From Chelydra serpentina (taxonomy: Eukaryota > Chordata > Testudines > Chelydridae): 64,000 bases of DNA. The stretch covers positions 11,284,001-11,348,000 of the forward strand of contig JBAIAC010000018.1 in the NCBI GenBank assembly GCA_037349315.1, given 5' to 3'. This document shows positions 32,784 through 45,799 of the stretch, piece after piece; position 1 is the stretch's first letter, and each line of letters begins with the position of its first letter. The translations under genes were made by a program, and so were the position numbers. The notes under the pieces were generated by a model. The model ran no database searches, had not been told where the DNA came from, and saw only the letters and a list, made by a program, of their open reading frames with translations.

Positions 32784-32811
32784 TTTTGAGCTACACAGAG
32801 CTCTCTTTCAG
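32784..32811 (-). ncRNA. Hammerhead-like motif at the Penelope 3' end
   Basis: On the minus strand: CUGAAAGA, then the hairpin GAGCU-CUGUGU-AGCUC, then AAAAGCUU. This follows the hammerhead order (CUGANGA, stem II, GAAA, stem III), but G12 is A and one base is inserted before stem II, so it is unlikely to be active. It shares the A-A-A-GCUU junction with the motifs at 26.45 and 34.6 kb. Confidence 0.4.
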
Positions 32812-32966
32812 GTCTGGGACAGGTACAGTACTGAGAATGTCACAGCTAAATACAAGATCGAACAAATAGTTTAGAATAAGTAGTTAGCACATATTCTAAA
32901 GGACAGTTCAAGGGGAAGTGGCCAGTTAACACCCCCATTCAGAGAACAAAAAGGGAGGTTAGTGGG

Positions 32967-33290
32967 CTACAGATTGTTGTAATAAGCCATAAATCCAGTT
33001 TCTTTATTAAGACCATGATTTTTAGTATCTAGCAAAATTATGAATTTAAGCTCCCAGGCTTGTCTTTTGAAAGTGTTGTGCAGGTTTCCTTTGAGGATGA
33101 GGACTAATAGATCAAATACAGATTGATCACTTTGTGAAAAGTGTTCACCCATAGGTGATGTGGTGTTTATCTTTTCTCATTTTCCTGTGTGAACTCATTC
33201 AGGAGTGTAGCGATTGTCTAGTTGTCTGGTCGTGTGAGGTACCCCACAAGTTGTGATAGGCATGTGTAGGACTCCTGGATCTTGAAAGGT
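32967..33290 (-). pseudogene. GIY-YIG endonuclease remnant
   Basis: The open part 33152-32967 reads MGEHFSQSDQSVFDLLVL, then KRQAWELKFIILLDTKNHGL and ETGFMAYY. This is the C-terminal half of the GIY-YIG nuclease of Penelope-like elements, with the conserved R-x-x-x-E (here RQAWE) supplying the catalytic Glu. The GIY and YIG strands upstream (33290-33200) are scrambled by stops and a deletion. The enzyme nicks target DNA to prime reverse transcription. The copy is inactive. Confidence 0.75.
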
Positions 33291-33375
33291 GAGTTGATCA
33301 TTGTGGCAGTGGACATGTGTCTGCAGATTTTGCATCTACTTCTGGCAAAATCTGGTGCCACACTGAAGTGTCTAT

Positions 33376-34520
33376 TAACACCAAAACTATGGCTTAAGTT
33401 CTCAGGTAGAATGGATTCTTCCCAGCCCAGGACCTGGACGTGGGAGAAAGGTAGCTCTAGAGCCTTAGGGCTGCCCGAATTTGCTCTTGGCTGCCTATAG
33501 CCTCAAGAAGCCATTCTGGCAGCCAGAAATAGAAGGAGTTACATTGGTCCTTTTTGGTCCTGGTATCTTCATACCCACTACACCTGGCACTGTGAAGGAA
33601 AGTGGTATAGAGCTGTTGTAGAAGCTATATGACATGCAGGGAGTCCCCAGTGGCTGGCCTGCTCCTTTGACTTTGATAAAAGCAGTGGCTGCACAGCTCA
33701 TCTGAAAACCAGGTCTTTTCTCTGCCTCAGTGTCCAGGTTTATAAAACAGGTAATATAGCTTAAGGCAGGATAGTTTTATGAGGTGTAACTTATAATGTG
33801 TGAAAGTATTTACAGATTCTCAAGTAGAAAGAGCTATAGAAGTTACAGGCAAGATTGTTCCTTATTCGATATAGGCTACATGCCTTGTTGTTCTCAGAAG
33901 AGTGGGGTGAGCTGCCTTCATGGGGCTGCTGTTGCCCATTCCATATAGGTAGGTGAGGAGTGGACAGAGGTTTGATTTCACCTCAGAATGTGCCAGCTGG
34001 CACAGATTTAGATCAGTAACAGTTCACCTCTGTCACAGAGCGACAATTCAGTCACCAAACCCTCTTGTTCAAATGTTTGGTGCTACTGTGACCTATAGAA
34101 ACAAGGGCTATTGTGTAACTCTTGCAACAGAATCAGAGTTGTTAGAAAATAAAATGATGATGATGCATTGTCCACCTGAATTAATATTTTTAACTATGAA
34201 AAAGTGGATTTCTAAAAGGCTTTAAAATTATTATTGCACCTTGTTGGATTTTTACTAGGCTCAATTTATAGTTTATAAATATGTGAAATTGTTAATTCAG
34301 TTTGTAACTTGTCTGAACCCAGAAGCTTGTGTCAATGCTGTTATCTATTATAGAAATGCAAACATGCTCTTTGATGTGTTATTCTGAGTGGCTTGGGAGG
34401 ATAAAGATGGAATACTCCGTGGACATGAATAAAAAAAATCCACAAATTGTAAGTCTACTAGGGCCCAATAACATTTCAATTTATTTTTGTTCCTCTCTCA
34501 ATACACTTAACGACAATAAC
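33376..34520. other. Unassigned intergenic stretch
   Basis: No gene or clear repeat is recognised. Open frames of up to 90 codons show no domain. Confidence 0.5.
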
Positions 34521-34679
34521 TTTAATGGGAAAGGTTTCAGAGTAGTAGCCATGTTAGTCTGTATCTGCAAAAAGAACGAGGAGACTAACAGTGGGTTCTA
34601 GCCCACCAAAGCTTATGTCCAAATAAATTTGTTAGTCTCTAAGGTGCCACAAGTACTCCTCGTTCTTTTTAATGGGAAA
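34521..34679. repeat. 12-bp target-site duplication
   Basis: TTTAATGGGAAA at 34521-34532 and 34668-34679 brackets a 135-base insertion. Confidence 0.85.
34533..34667 (+). mobile_element. Second short Penelope-type insertion
   Basis: A 135-base insert. The first part (34533-34583) is the inverted 3' end (GGTTTCAGAGTAGTAGCC ... AGAACGAGGAG). The second (34584-34667) is a forward piece with GTGGG/CCCAC stem II sequence, then CAAAGCTTATG and TTGTTAGTCTCTAAGGTGCC, ending CTCCTCGTTCTTT. The layout, inverted then forward with a 12-base target duplication, is the same as the insert at 26.34 kb, but the subfamily differs. The hammerhead-like core lacks strand I and has C for G12, so it is dead. Confidence 0.65.
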
Positions 34680-37600
34680 TAAATAGTTCATCTATGTACA
34701 TTCACTTAGCAGAAAAGCCCACGCCAGTTTTCCTGCTGTGTTGAGAGAGAGTTTTCTTTCTACAGCAGAATGGTGCTGTTTCTTTCAAACATTATTGTAT
34801 TTATGTTAGAAGAGAAATTTAATGCAAACTGTCACATAGGGCTTTTGGGCAGAAGTTTTTGCCACATGAGTACCTCGTGCTAGTCACATCAAGGAACAGC
34901 ATCGACCTTGAATGACAATGGAATCTTATGTATTTTTGGCTTGGAAGAGCCCCACAAATGAGAATGTAAAATAATCAAAGTAGGATTTCCTAAAATTTAG
35001 GGATAAAGGGATATAATCTGGACTGGCCTTCCGTTAGACTGTGAATGCAGTCAGTAGCTGCTGTGGGGATTACCAGCAGCACAAGTGCTGGAAAAAATAC
35101 CAACATGTTAATGAAGTGTTGGTATTCGAGATTCAATGTAAGGGCCAGATTTAAATCCTCATCAGGCACAGCTGCAAAAGGAGAAATGTAGAATACTCTT
35201 TAACTCACCTTAACTTAGTTCTACAAGGCCCATGTTAAGGTGTGTAGAGATCTGTGTATGTTAATGTGTCTGTAGGAGCTTTTTTGGACAGAAACAATAT
35301 CTCAAACATTTCTGAAAGAGATTAAAACTTTCACTGGAACTATTTTTCAAATCCCTCCGGAGGCTCCGCCTCTGAAGCCAGGCTCCCTTAGTACTGTAAG
35401 GCCAAGTATAAGTACTGCACAGGACTGAAAGAAGACAATTATAACTAATGTTTCTAAAACCTGTAAATAATACCTAAAACAGTCTTTTCAATATATAACA
35501 ATACAACTTAAGGCTTGGAGTTTGAAAGGAGCTTTTGTAAGTTAGGTACCCATGACCAGATTTTGCTCCCATGGAAGTAAATGGTACATTCACCACCGAC
35601 TTAAATAGTGAAGGATCAAGTCTCTAACTCACTGGATTTTAGTAGAGGTTGGGCACCTAGCTCCCAAATCCCAGCTGAAGTCTAACTTCTGGCCTCCTAG
35701 ATCAAGAAACAAGTGTTGTGTCCCCCCCTGTGGGAAGCTGGGAATCTAGAGCAAAGGTTAGGAGATATTGGACCTTAAGCACATCACTGGTGCAGGAATG
35801 AATATAACCTATTCTGGGCCTCAGACCAGTGTGATTTATTCAAGGATCAGGAAGAATTCCACCTTTAGACAATAGAAAGAAACATTTTTGTGGCTATTGC
35901 GGTGTTTTGATTTTATTTAGTGGTTGAGCAGCTTTCAGACAGCAAATGTTTGGGATGTTAAAAAGTAGGCATGGCTGAGACAGATTAATGGGCAGAGTGT
36001 GGGGAGAGGTCGTCAGAGGTGTATGAGCCCCACATGCATATCACCACCATGTATAAAGTCAGTTAGATCTGTGCAGTAGTCTCCTATGCCAGCACAGAGC
36101 TGAATGGCAGATAATGGGGCTTAGCCACTATATCTAAGCAATGTGTATTTGCATATGCATGCATACACACTCAAGCCAAGGTGATAGCAACTGTACATGA
36201 CATAAACCTGTTTTACAACCAAAACTCCAGAACTTTGATTTCTAGCTCTGGTGTGGTTAGAAGAAGAAATATTCATATATCAAACTAGCAGTGCTGTTTT
36301 ATTTGTCATTGCTTTCAGAGCATTGATAATTAAATGGATTTTTGGTTAGTTCTCTCATATTTACTGCACTAAGGTGATTTTACTGCACAAAATGGATTAA
36401 CCTGTTTAATGAGTACATGAGTGACCAATACTGACCTCACATCAAAATGTGCTATTGCTGCTGTGTGCTGACCTGAATTTTAATTGTTCACTAGGTTCTT
36501 TAATTGAACCACAGATGTGCTAGAGAATATGCTAGGCATCTTATATGGCAGTGTATATATTATAAAACATTAGATGCTAGCTTCAATAGATTAGGCATCT
36601 AACACACTGCTTTACAGGTATCCTAAGTTTAAAATAAATCTTTGGCATTGTCTTAAAATAGGGAACAAATTTAATTTATATACTAAAACTTATCTGCATA
36701 CACTACTGTATACCCGAGGCTTTTGAATAAAGGTATATAAATAAATCAACAATGAATAAATTAGGATTACAAGTGTGTGGGGATTTCCCATAAGGCTTAT
36801 ACATTCAGTCCTCTGAGTCAAAAAAAGCTCCTACAGACAGATGTTTTTCCCTTCTTCAGTATCATCAGTGTGATACATCTGTTGCTTCAGCCAGTGGCTA
36901 TGCCAGACTCAAGAGAAAACATGCTGCTCCTTAGATGATGATAACTGCGGGAAATAAAATTTAAACATTAAGAAAGCTACTGTGCTTTGCTTTTTATTGT
37001 AACAAATATAGTTTTTGGATGCCCTCATAATGTAAAAGGGACCACCTCTACTCTCTCTGCCCCCATTCACCCATTTTTTATTGGAGAAACATGCCTACAC
37101 ATTTTCTTTCTCTATCCTTTGTTGTCTCTCCTCCCTACCCCCGCCCAATCGCATCTTAAAGGAAAAATGCAATGTCCTTGTAGGCTTTGTTCCTAAGATG
37201 TTTGTGACAAACCAGGTAAGATTAAGCTAGAACCTAGTGGCTTCTCAGGAGATGGGTGGGTTGTGCTAGAAGGGAAAGACAGGAAACAAAGTTCATGTTT
37301 CATTAACACACTTTGAAACATACAAAAAGATTTAGGAACAAAACTCATTTCAACGAATTGAGATTTGTGAACATAACTCCATAATGTATATATTGAGATG
37401 AGTCTATCATCCTTAATTTTGCCTGAAATGGGAGTGATTTGCTTTTCTTGCATCCTCTTGTGCTGGAAGCACATCTAGGATGCCTCTAGCTTACCACTCA
37501 CAGTGTTGCTTGTAGTCAAGGAAGATGTTTGACTTCATGTGGATTTGACTTTGTGTGGGGCAGAGAGGGTTGGTTCAAAGACTTATGCCAAAATGGGTTT

Positions 37601-40600
37601 TCTGCACTTGGCAAGACTCTGGAGAGGGGCCGGGGGAAAGCAGCATGACAAAGTGTGGCAGACTGGAGGGAGGAGATCCTGGAGGCACATGTGCACTCAG
37701 TCTATTGGTGTCACCAGCTCAGCTGGCCACCATTCCGTTAGGTGGCTAGTCTATAGAAACGGAGATATCCCTCACCCCATCTCTTTTTTGTATAACTAAC
37801 GGGCACTGGATCAGGCCCTGGAAACCAGTCTTCCAAACTTTATTGATCACATACGCATTGTATAAATATTCACCCAGCACACAGTCCTGTCCCGCATGCA
37901 CTGGGCTTGATGTAAAACCTGGAATGGAGACTCCGGAGACAGTTTACCCCCCCCCACCCCCACCCCAAATGTCCTACCCAGGAATCCCTAAGACATTTCT
38001 GGGGGGATGCATTTATCAAGGGCAGTATTGTTTAATCACCCGTAAGTGAGTCCATCAAGTTGATGATGTTGTAGGGCTTTTGAAGCTTCCAAAGTGAATT
38101 GACTCTTGTCCAAGGGGCGGGGGGGAAGGGGGGTGGGGGAGAGGGGAGAAACTCCCACCCCCACCCCAGTGCTTCCTGACCAGAGTCCTCTGTGGCAGCA
38201 GAATTTGCAACCTGTTGCAGTTGGTCCTGCAGCAGAGTTCCTACATGTGACAGTTTTGATTGTGTTGGATTTAAATATTCTATCTGGTATATTGGTGTTT
38301 TCTACCGTTTAATACGATTTGCATATTCAGTTTAGCATGTGCTTGATGTTAAAACTGTGAGTAGTCCCACTGATGTCAATGGGATATGCTTTAAGTTAAG
38401 CACCCTCTTGAGTATTTTGCTGGATTGAAACCTTAGCCACCAAACTCAAGTACATAACAGACCCTTGCTTCTTTCTTACAGTAGAACACTCACTTTTATG
38501 GAAATAATATTATAGTGGTTTTATGTATTATAATGATCCTGTGCCTAGTCTAGTTGAATACATTTGCAGGGACAGTGGGTTAAAGAGTATACATACTGGA
38601 CAGAGCTAATCAACATCATAGTCCTGTTAGAGTCACAAATAAAACATATTCTTTAGGCATGTGTATATGTGTACAAGTGTCTTTTCATGTTTTAAATATT
38701 ATCCCATATTTTTTCAGCTCTCCTATATTTTATGTAGTTTGTAACAGAATGCTTGTGAAGGACAAATGTTTACCCAATACACATTGGTCCCTCCAAAACT
38801 AAATATCTTGGAACACTCTTGACAAAAAAGAGAAAAAAATTCTGCACCTCCTAAAATCAAGAAACTTGCCAAAATAAAGTGATTCTCAAAATAAAGAAAC
38901 TAGTATTGAAATCAAATTAAAATTGGGGTATTTCAAGATTAAATCCTAAAACAAGAGTTAATGGGGAAGGAATTTCTTAAGCTTACTAAAATATAACTTT
39001 AAGGTATATATATTAAAAAGATATACAGACTTATTTTACATTAAGACATGTAATTTCAAGAAAATAACCAGTTTAAAATTAAAATAATTTATTAACTATT
39101 AAAAATTATAACACAAGTGGAGGAAGGTTGGAGGTGAAATATTGGGTTTCCTTTGATAGGTAGCATAATTATGAAGTGTGCTTTTGAAGTTCATGAAGAC
39201 AGCCTTAGGACAAAACATTTTTTAAAGTAAAAATTGGCTTACACTCTGTTCGAGTGATTTATTTTACACCAAGAAATGGGTGTGAGACATGATGTGATTT
39301 AAAATTTTATCCCTTGATGGAACTGCTTGAGGGTGAGATTTTTTTCTTTTCTATTTAGTTTTGTTTTATTTTAATTTATTTTTTTGGCTGTTCGATCTCT
39401 AAAATTTTCTATCTCAAAGCAAATCTGCTGAAAAAATTTAGGAAATAAAAAACTCAAGAGTGAGTAAACTTTCCCTTGACACCCAGGAAGTTACAAACTA
39501 GAGTCTAGAGAGAACCAGGCATACATTTTTGATGTTCACCTTTCATAATTTGTGCTGTCCACTGGACCGTTCTCTTTGGAATAAACAAAAGTTACTTACA
39601 TGAACTTGATCAAAGGTAACCGATGAATCTTGGGGTACCCAGGACTGACAGCCACCTTATTACCCCCTGCTTTGAGCGTGAGAGCTTCTGTCTTGTAGTA
39701 GCTGGCTGTCAGCTCCCATCACCAGCCTTTTTAGGCACTCAAACACTCTCTTCTAGGCTATGCCAGCTTTAATTTCACTTTACACGTTAACAGTAGGTGT
39801 ACCCCAATCCTTGAGGTCCTTGGCAGTAGTCCCCTGTGATAACCATCCCCTGATGCTAACTACTTGCAGAAATCCCAGATCCTCAGCACCCAAAAGATCA
39901 GTGTACCCAGTTTACCAGTTTGACTTTAGATCACTGCTCCTCTAAACCACACAGTGCTAGTGAGCACTTACAAGAAAACAAAAACAGGTTTATTTAATAA
40001 AGATTTAACTAGAAACAAGAGAGAGTGCAGGAAACAAATGATTACAATACAAAAAAATCCTAAAATGTAAGCCAGGGTCTACACTTATCAATTGTTACCT
40101 TGCCGATCTAATAAAGTAGATTTTTTTCTCCCCCAAAATACAGTCTGATGCAGAGATAGCTGGTTGCTCAAGAATCAGGCTCCGAATGTTCATGAAAGCA
40201 CCCTCTACCCCACAAGAGGTTTCCTTGATGAATGGATACGGGGTGCTTTTCCCCTCCTCTGTGTTATACTGAAAGCAGCTTTTTGTTTCTATTCACAGAC
40301 CGGGTGAACCCCTGTCTTGTGGTAATGTTTCTTTTTTTTTTTTTTTACCTGTAAATGGATTTGATTATTTGTTGTTGCCTCTGTTGGTTTCCCCCTCAAA
40401 GTCTTAGTAGTATGCAAGGCTAAACAATTGAACCTTGCATTGCATCCCTGGCTAAACAGAGTGGGGTGACAACTCCCCTTTGCCTCCATGGGTCCTGACT
40501 GAGACACATTATCTTCTGGTGACTAATTTCTACTCCAAGTCCATAAAGCATACTTTCAATATAAATACACTATTCAGTAAATATTATCCATACATATGTC

Positions 40601-43477
40601 TTGTCAAGATTCATAACCATTGCAAGATACAAGCTTTCTGTGGATACCTTACATGTTCTGCTTTATGGATAAATAGCCTGTAACATGTGTTTGGTGTTTT
40701 TCTGCTCTGAGGTGAGAGTTGTTTGTCAAGAACAGGGCACTTTTGCCAAAGGGTCTCTGTCACAGAAACTTTTCTATCGATTTCAATGGGTGCAGAAGTA
40801 GGCCTTTACTGAGTAACATGTCATAGACATGCTTGCTCTACTAGTCTTTACAAACAAGAGAGGGGAGAGTCAAAGATGTCTGCGCTGGTAATGGGCCTGA
40901 GTGGCAAGGATGGTGCTACAGGCCAAATTATGCCCTCATTGACATCTGTGCAACCTCAATACCTTCAAAGGCTTTGCACAGGTATAATGGCTCTTTTAGA
41001 CAGCGGTGCTCACTCTTGTGACTTCATCACAAGTCTTGCAACAAGTTCTTAAAGCCCTAGCTACAGGAGTCAAGTGAATATTTGAGAATCTCTGCTTTTA
41101 TTTATAAACAAACAAACAAAAACCCCAGTAAGTTTCTAGGCCTCAGGGTTGCAAAGAGACTTGAAAATATGACCAGAGTGCACCTTAAAGGCCTGGAAAC
41201 TAGAAAGCAAAAAAGAACCATACGTTTATTATTTTTTTTAAATCTCATGGGGTTTTTAAGCTGTTTTAAGACTTTTGGGGGCCTGCCTCATGACTTTTGA
41301 ATTCTTGGGGGTTAGAAGTGCTGCATATATTCTCTTGATGCACAAAAAGGGACCGAATCCAACTTGCTCCCTCTTAGCTCTGCAAGTGCCAACAGACTAC
41401 AACACAGTAAGATCAGTTTTATCTGCTCATGTTAGTGATTAAACGTAATACACATAGGGAGCAGATCTGCTGGGTAAGAAGGTGCCACTTTTTCTTTGTC
41501 ACTTTTCAGATTAGAATTCCCATTTAATCTAAAATAAATCACTCCGGCTGAAAGTCCATGGATTCTTTTTGTGTGTGGAAAAAACACAACAAGGGTTATA
41601 ACCAGACTCTCTATGAAACTAAGAAGGTTAAAAATAGCTGTGCTATCAAGGAGCAGAATTCACCTCTAAATGGGTGGCACCGTTTGCTCACACTTTCTAC
41701 TATATTATACAAAATCAAACTTTTTTTTTTTTTGACTGCTGCTGATCACTTTTTCTCTTGCCATGGGGAAACGTTCATGCGTCCCTATCATTGGACATCC
41801 CTCAACTATTTTTATGGTCTCATTTGTTCATAAAATATCTGGATCAACAGCATGCCAGTTTCATTTTGATTACAAACAATACATAAATGCAATACATAAA
41901 TATTGCAAACATATTTCTAACAGGGTGGGGGAAGCAACTTTTCTGAGAGAGCAGAAAGATTCCTGAGGGAAACTTATGACAATGGGGGCTTCAGACATAA
42001 TACGCTTTTCTTCCGGGTCTTTGGTAAGAAATTCAGCTACTCTAATTACTAGGTAATATTGCTGCCACTTGATCTGCTTTCAGTCCTTGTTTGACAGTTA
42101 TATGGCCCATCTGAATTTTATGCTGCCTTATATATGTTTTTGGTACAGTGGTTCTGGGAGATTCATCCCAATTTTGTCACACATCAGACTACAAAGTGAA
42201 TTGGGAAGTGTTGACTGGCCATTAGAGTTGGGAACCATCGCTTATGGATTCCCATCTCCCATGATGCGCTATGGCCAGGGTCATCCTCCCCTCTCAAAAA
42301 GGGGAAAAAGTGATACATCATGCGAGTAGTTGTATAGCCAAAAACCCCAACCCATAGGAGCATGGAGTACAAGCCACCCAATCTATAATTCCCAGAAGGC
42401 ACCACAGTGCCATTTTGAGTAGAAATATTTTAGGTTTGGGCTACAATATTTTGTTGATAGTATGAAATTTTCTGTGGAGCCCCTTCCCCAGTTTTCCAAC
42501 CAGCTCTAATTCCTAGCTCTGCTACTATCTTTGTAGGAGGGTTTTGTCCCAGTCTATATGAACAGTAGCACAGTGAAGTCTTCCCTTTTTACAAATAGTT
42601 ATATAATGCTTGGTGAAGCTTAATTTATTTACTTTTTTTGTATTTGAAACCTTTGGGGGCAGGGTTTATACTTTCTTTTGTGTTTGTGGGTGCTACTAGA
42701 AACTAGGGCATTATTATATTTTAATAGCTTAACATTTGGAGAATTGACAGAAAAATGTAGATTACTTTTTCCTGTACTACACCACATTTTAACACACAAC
42801 TTTAAAAGAGCAATACTACCTTGTGTATTGGATGCCGTTTGAGGAATAAGGCCAAAGGTTGAATGTTTTCCACTGTCTCAGATATATGGCGATATCCTCA
42901 GGGCGTATCATGTCTTATTGCTGAATCAGTTCTTGAAACAGGCCTGGAAATCATAAGACTCAAACTGTTATGAAGCTGGGAATCACATGGCTAATCTACA
43001 AAAACTTAAATGTATGGAAAGCTATATGCAAATGACTCCTGCTCATTGGAAATTGCAACAGATAAAAGAGGTTTTGCAGCTGAATCACAAGTGATTCGGA
43101 GTAAATGCTTACACAGATTCAATAGCACAGAAATGGTTCTACTGTTTGAACAGAATTCAGCAGCACCAGGTGAGCAGAAGGAGTGGGCTACCTGGTCTAG
43201 CAACAAGAACAAAATCTCACTAAGCAAACATTCCTTTCAAGGGCTTTATTCTTTGACTCTCAGCTGCAAGTGTTATAACAAAAGAGAGAAAGTTTCTATA
43301 TCGGCAGAAAAGCAAAGGAAGTAAGAGACTATATCCCAGGCTTCTAACTATTATTGTGGGGCTCCAGAGCTGATTTTATAGGCCACAATTCAGCAATGCA
43401 TTTAAGCATGTGCTTAATTGACTTCACTAGGACTTAAGCACATGCTCAAGTATTCTTTTGATTCAAAGCCTCACAGA
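34680..43477. other. Long intergenic stretch without recognised gene
   Basis: Nearly 9 kb with no gene I can support. Faint TCAATGGG-type dispersed words occur near 35560-35640 and 38345-38430. A C/CA-rich and G-rich patch lies at 37945-38170, an AAAC run near 41105 and a T-run near 40330. The block 39.6-40.7 kb has a different, mid-GC character and may be an old retroelement (listed separately). Confidence 0.45.
39600..40700. other. Possible unclassified old repeat block
   Basis: About 1.1 kb whose composition and lack of coding pattern suggest a decayed retroelement or LTR rather than unique DNA. It includes A-rich segments such as AACAGGTTTATTTAATAAAGAT near 39985, a poly(T) run at about 40330, and words like CACCAGCCTTTTTAGGCACTCAAAC. 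I found no ends, target duplication or protein domain. A gene is not supported. Confidence 0.25.
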
Positions 43478-43740
43478 GGAAGAATGGCCTCATGGATAAT
43501 ATACTAAATGTGGACTCACGCAACCTTGGTTCAATGCTTGTCCCATACTCCCTGTGTGTGGACAAGCTATGGACAAGATACTTAATGTCTCTGTGCCTCA
43601 ATTTCCCTGTCTGTACAATAGGGATAATACTTCTCTGCCCTCATGGAGGTATAGTAAGGATAAATCCATGAATTCTGTGGAGGCACTCAGACACTATGAT
43701 AATGGGTACCATATAAAGACATGGAAATAGTAGGTAATCA
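43478..43740 (+). mobile_element. CORE/MIR-like SINE
   Basis: A tRNA-derived SINE in plus orientation. A pol III B-box-like GGTTCAATGC lies at 43528-43537, followed by the MIR-type core with ACTTAATGTCTCTGTGCCTCAATTTCCC and GTACAATAGGGATAATA, then a tail resembling ATGGGTACCATATAAAGACA. Divergence from the consensus I remember is substantial, so the insertion is ancient. Confidence 0.75.
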
Positions 43741-44616
43741 CTTTCCCTTGAGTGCCTGACTGGGTCCACAGTCCCTGCTTTCTTTCTTCACCCTACACAC
43801 CTGTGGGATAGCTAAGAGTTAAATCTCTGTGTGCTGGTATTCAGGCAGAGCTTCTGAAAGTTGAAAAAGTAGCTTGCTGCATGCCAGAAAGTGCAGTTCC
43901 TATCTTTGTTGAAGGCAAAAGAAACCTGCTGCAGCCATCTTTGATATGGGAAGAGCACTGACCTCACTGATTAGAAGCATTTAACAGGGAACAGCTCATA
44001 AACTCAGCAGTAACAGAAGGGCATAGAACTAAGGAGGAAACAGCAATAAACTAGATAAAAGCCTAAAAGAAACCCTATAAAATCACAGGTAGAGAAAAGT
44101 AACAGCAAAGAGTTAATGCAAATGCCCTGCTGCTTTTCCTTTTATCTTCATCACTGGCATTTAATATCCAGGAGGTAAGACAGTTACTCAGCAATGGCAG
44201 AAATGGAAAAGTACATTCAGGAATCTGCTCACTGCACTTTGAATTGGAAGTCTAAAACGACAGGGTTCCCACCTGCTACACTAGTTGCCTATTGCAGGGA
44301 GGTAAAAGACATTTGAGTTGCTGCCCAACAAAATATCTAGCAAAGATTAAGATCTCCTTGAAAGAAAAATCCCTGAATGTTCTGAGTTTCCATTTCTCTG
44401 TAAAAAGATGGCGTTAAATAAAATGTTTATCTTCAGGCAAGAGAGACAAGAACCAGGGGAGACAGTGACCTTAGGCCAGATTCCCTTAACAAGCACTCAC
44501 ATGTGAGTTTGTTGACTTTGGTCATGAGCAAGATGCAAATTTTGTAACATTGTTCATCAACCAGCCTCGACAGAATAGCTGTTAGAGAACCAGAGCTTCC
44601 ATTGCACAGACTGGAA
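43741..44616. other. Unassigned intergenic stretch
   Basis: No gene or clear repeat is recognised. Confidence 0.45.
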
Positions 44617-44793
44617 GTGGGGGGAGGTGATTTGTACATTGGCCTGCTAAACCCAGGGTTGTGAGTTCAATCCTTGAGGGGGCCATTTAGGGATCTGGGG
44701 CAAAAATTGGGGATTGGTCCTGCTTTGAGCAGGGGGTTGGACTAGATGACCTCCTAAGGTCCCTTCCAACCCTGATATTCTATGATTCTATGA
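44617..44793 (+). mobile_element. Cry/tortoise-type tRNA SINE with CR1 tail
   Basis: A tRNA-like head with B box GAGTTCAATCC (44663-44673) after GCCTGCTAAACCCAGGGTTG. The 3' half is the terminal sequence of a CR1 LINE (GGGTTGGACTAGATGACCTCC ... TTCCAACCCTGATATTC) and ends in the CR1 octamer repeat ATTCTATG. Borrowing of the CR1 3' end by this SINE, so that CR1 reverse transcriptase can copy it, is established for turtles. The A-box region is decayed. This is the best clue to the organism. No clear target duplication is seen, as is usual for CR1-mobilised elements. Confidence 0.85.
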
Positions 44794-45799
44794 CTGTTAG
44801 ACACAGTTATAGAAATGACAGAGTCCTAGGCTGTGAGTGTGGAAAAGAATGTACAATGTGTATGTATGCTGAAGACGCATAAGCCTATGGTCCACAGCAG
44901 GGCAAGCCTCAAGAAATTAGATTAATTTCCAGATCTTTAAAGAAGATGCAGTGGATCATATCCCCACCCAGAGGATACTTGACTTGCCTGGCACTTGGAA
45001 TAAAATATTGTAAATGTGACACTAGCACTTCATAACACAATGCCAATCCCAGGGAACAGAATTCAAATGGAAGTCAGGAAAAGGGAGAGCCAGCTGCTAT
45101 GGACAAAGCAGACATCCTGTCAACAAGCAATGATTCCAAGTTGATCAGGGTGTGGCAATAAAGACTATACTGAATCCAGCCCTATCCTCTCCCTTCTGGA
45201 TCCTGCTCTGTTTTTACCTGAGGCCCTGGTTCAGCAAAGCACTTAAGCAGGTGCTTAAAGTTACGAATGCTTTTAAGTCCACTCCTATTCAGACAAGCAT
45301 TTCAACCTATGCCTAAAGTTAAGCATATGCTTATGTGTTTTGCAGAATCAGAGTCTGAGTTTCTCTCCAACACCGTTGAGGGAGCTGGGTAGCAGGACAG
45401 AAGTAAAGAATAAAAACTCTTTAGCTCAACCAAAATGAACTTGAGGTACAAAGATATGACAGCTTATTTTAGAAAATGTGATAAATATATTTAAGAGAAC
45501 TGTCAAAATGTTTAATTAAACAACAGGGCTCCCTCCCCTTTTCCACCCTTCTGGATCTCCTTGGAGTGAGGTTATTTGAATTCCTATGTCCACTTATTTG
45601 TTGGGGGGTATGCTTGACTCCTTAGGGTGCAGCTATTTAGATGAATAGTTAAAGCTGAGCAGAGATCAAATGGGGGTGTGCACTCAATTTAAGTGAAGCT
45701 GTTGTAAATTTTTCAGTCTGCTGCACAGAGTATCGCAGACTCCAGGATTTTGCCATAAACTTAAGGGCCAGCCTGCCACAGAGTACTGTACATGGGGGA
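44794..45799. other. Unassigned intergenic stretch
   Basis: No gene. A faint dispersed repeat with GCACTTAAGCAGGTGCTTAAAGTT lies near 45240-45270; a similar sequence is at 43400-43450. Confidence 0.45.

Larger units (their letters stand above)
32690..33375 (-). mobile_element. Penelope-like retroelement, 3' part
   Basis: A minus-strand fragment holding the end of a GIY-YIG endonuclease followed by the 3' untranslated end. Upstream of the endonuclease a Cys motif (RCKICRHMSTATM, about 33330-33290) matches the element type. The 3' end contains a hammerhead-like fold (see 32784-32811) and the sequence that reads CCAATAAAAGATATTACC. No reverse transcriptase is present, so only the tail of a copy was inserted or survives. 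Confidence 0.75.
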
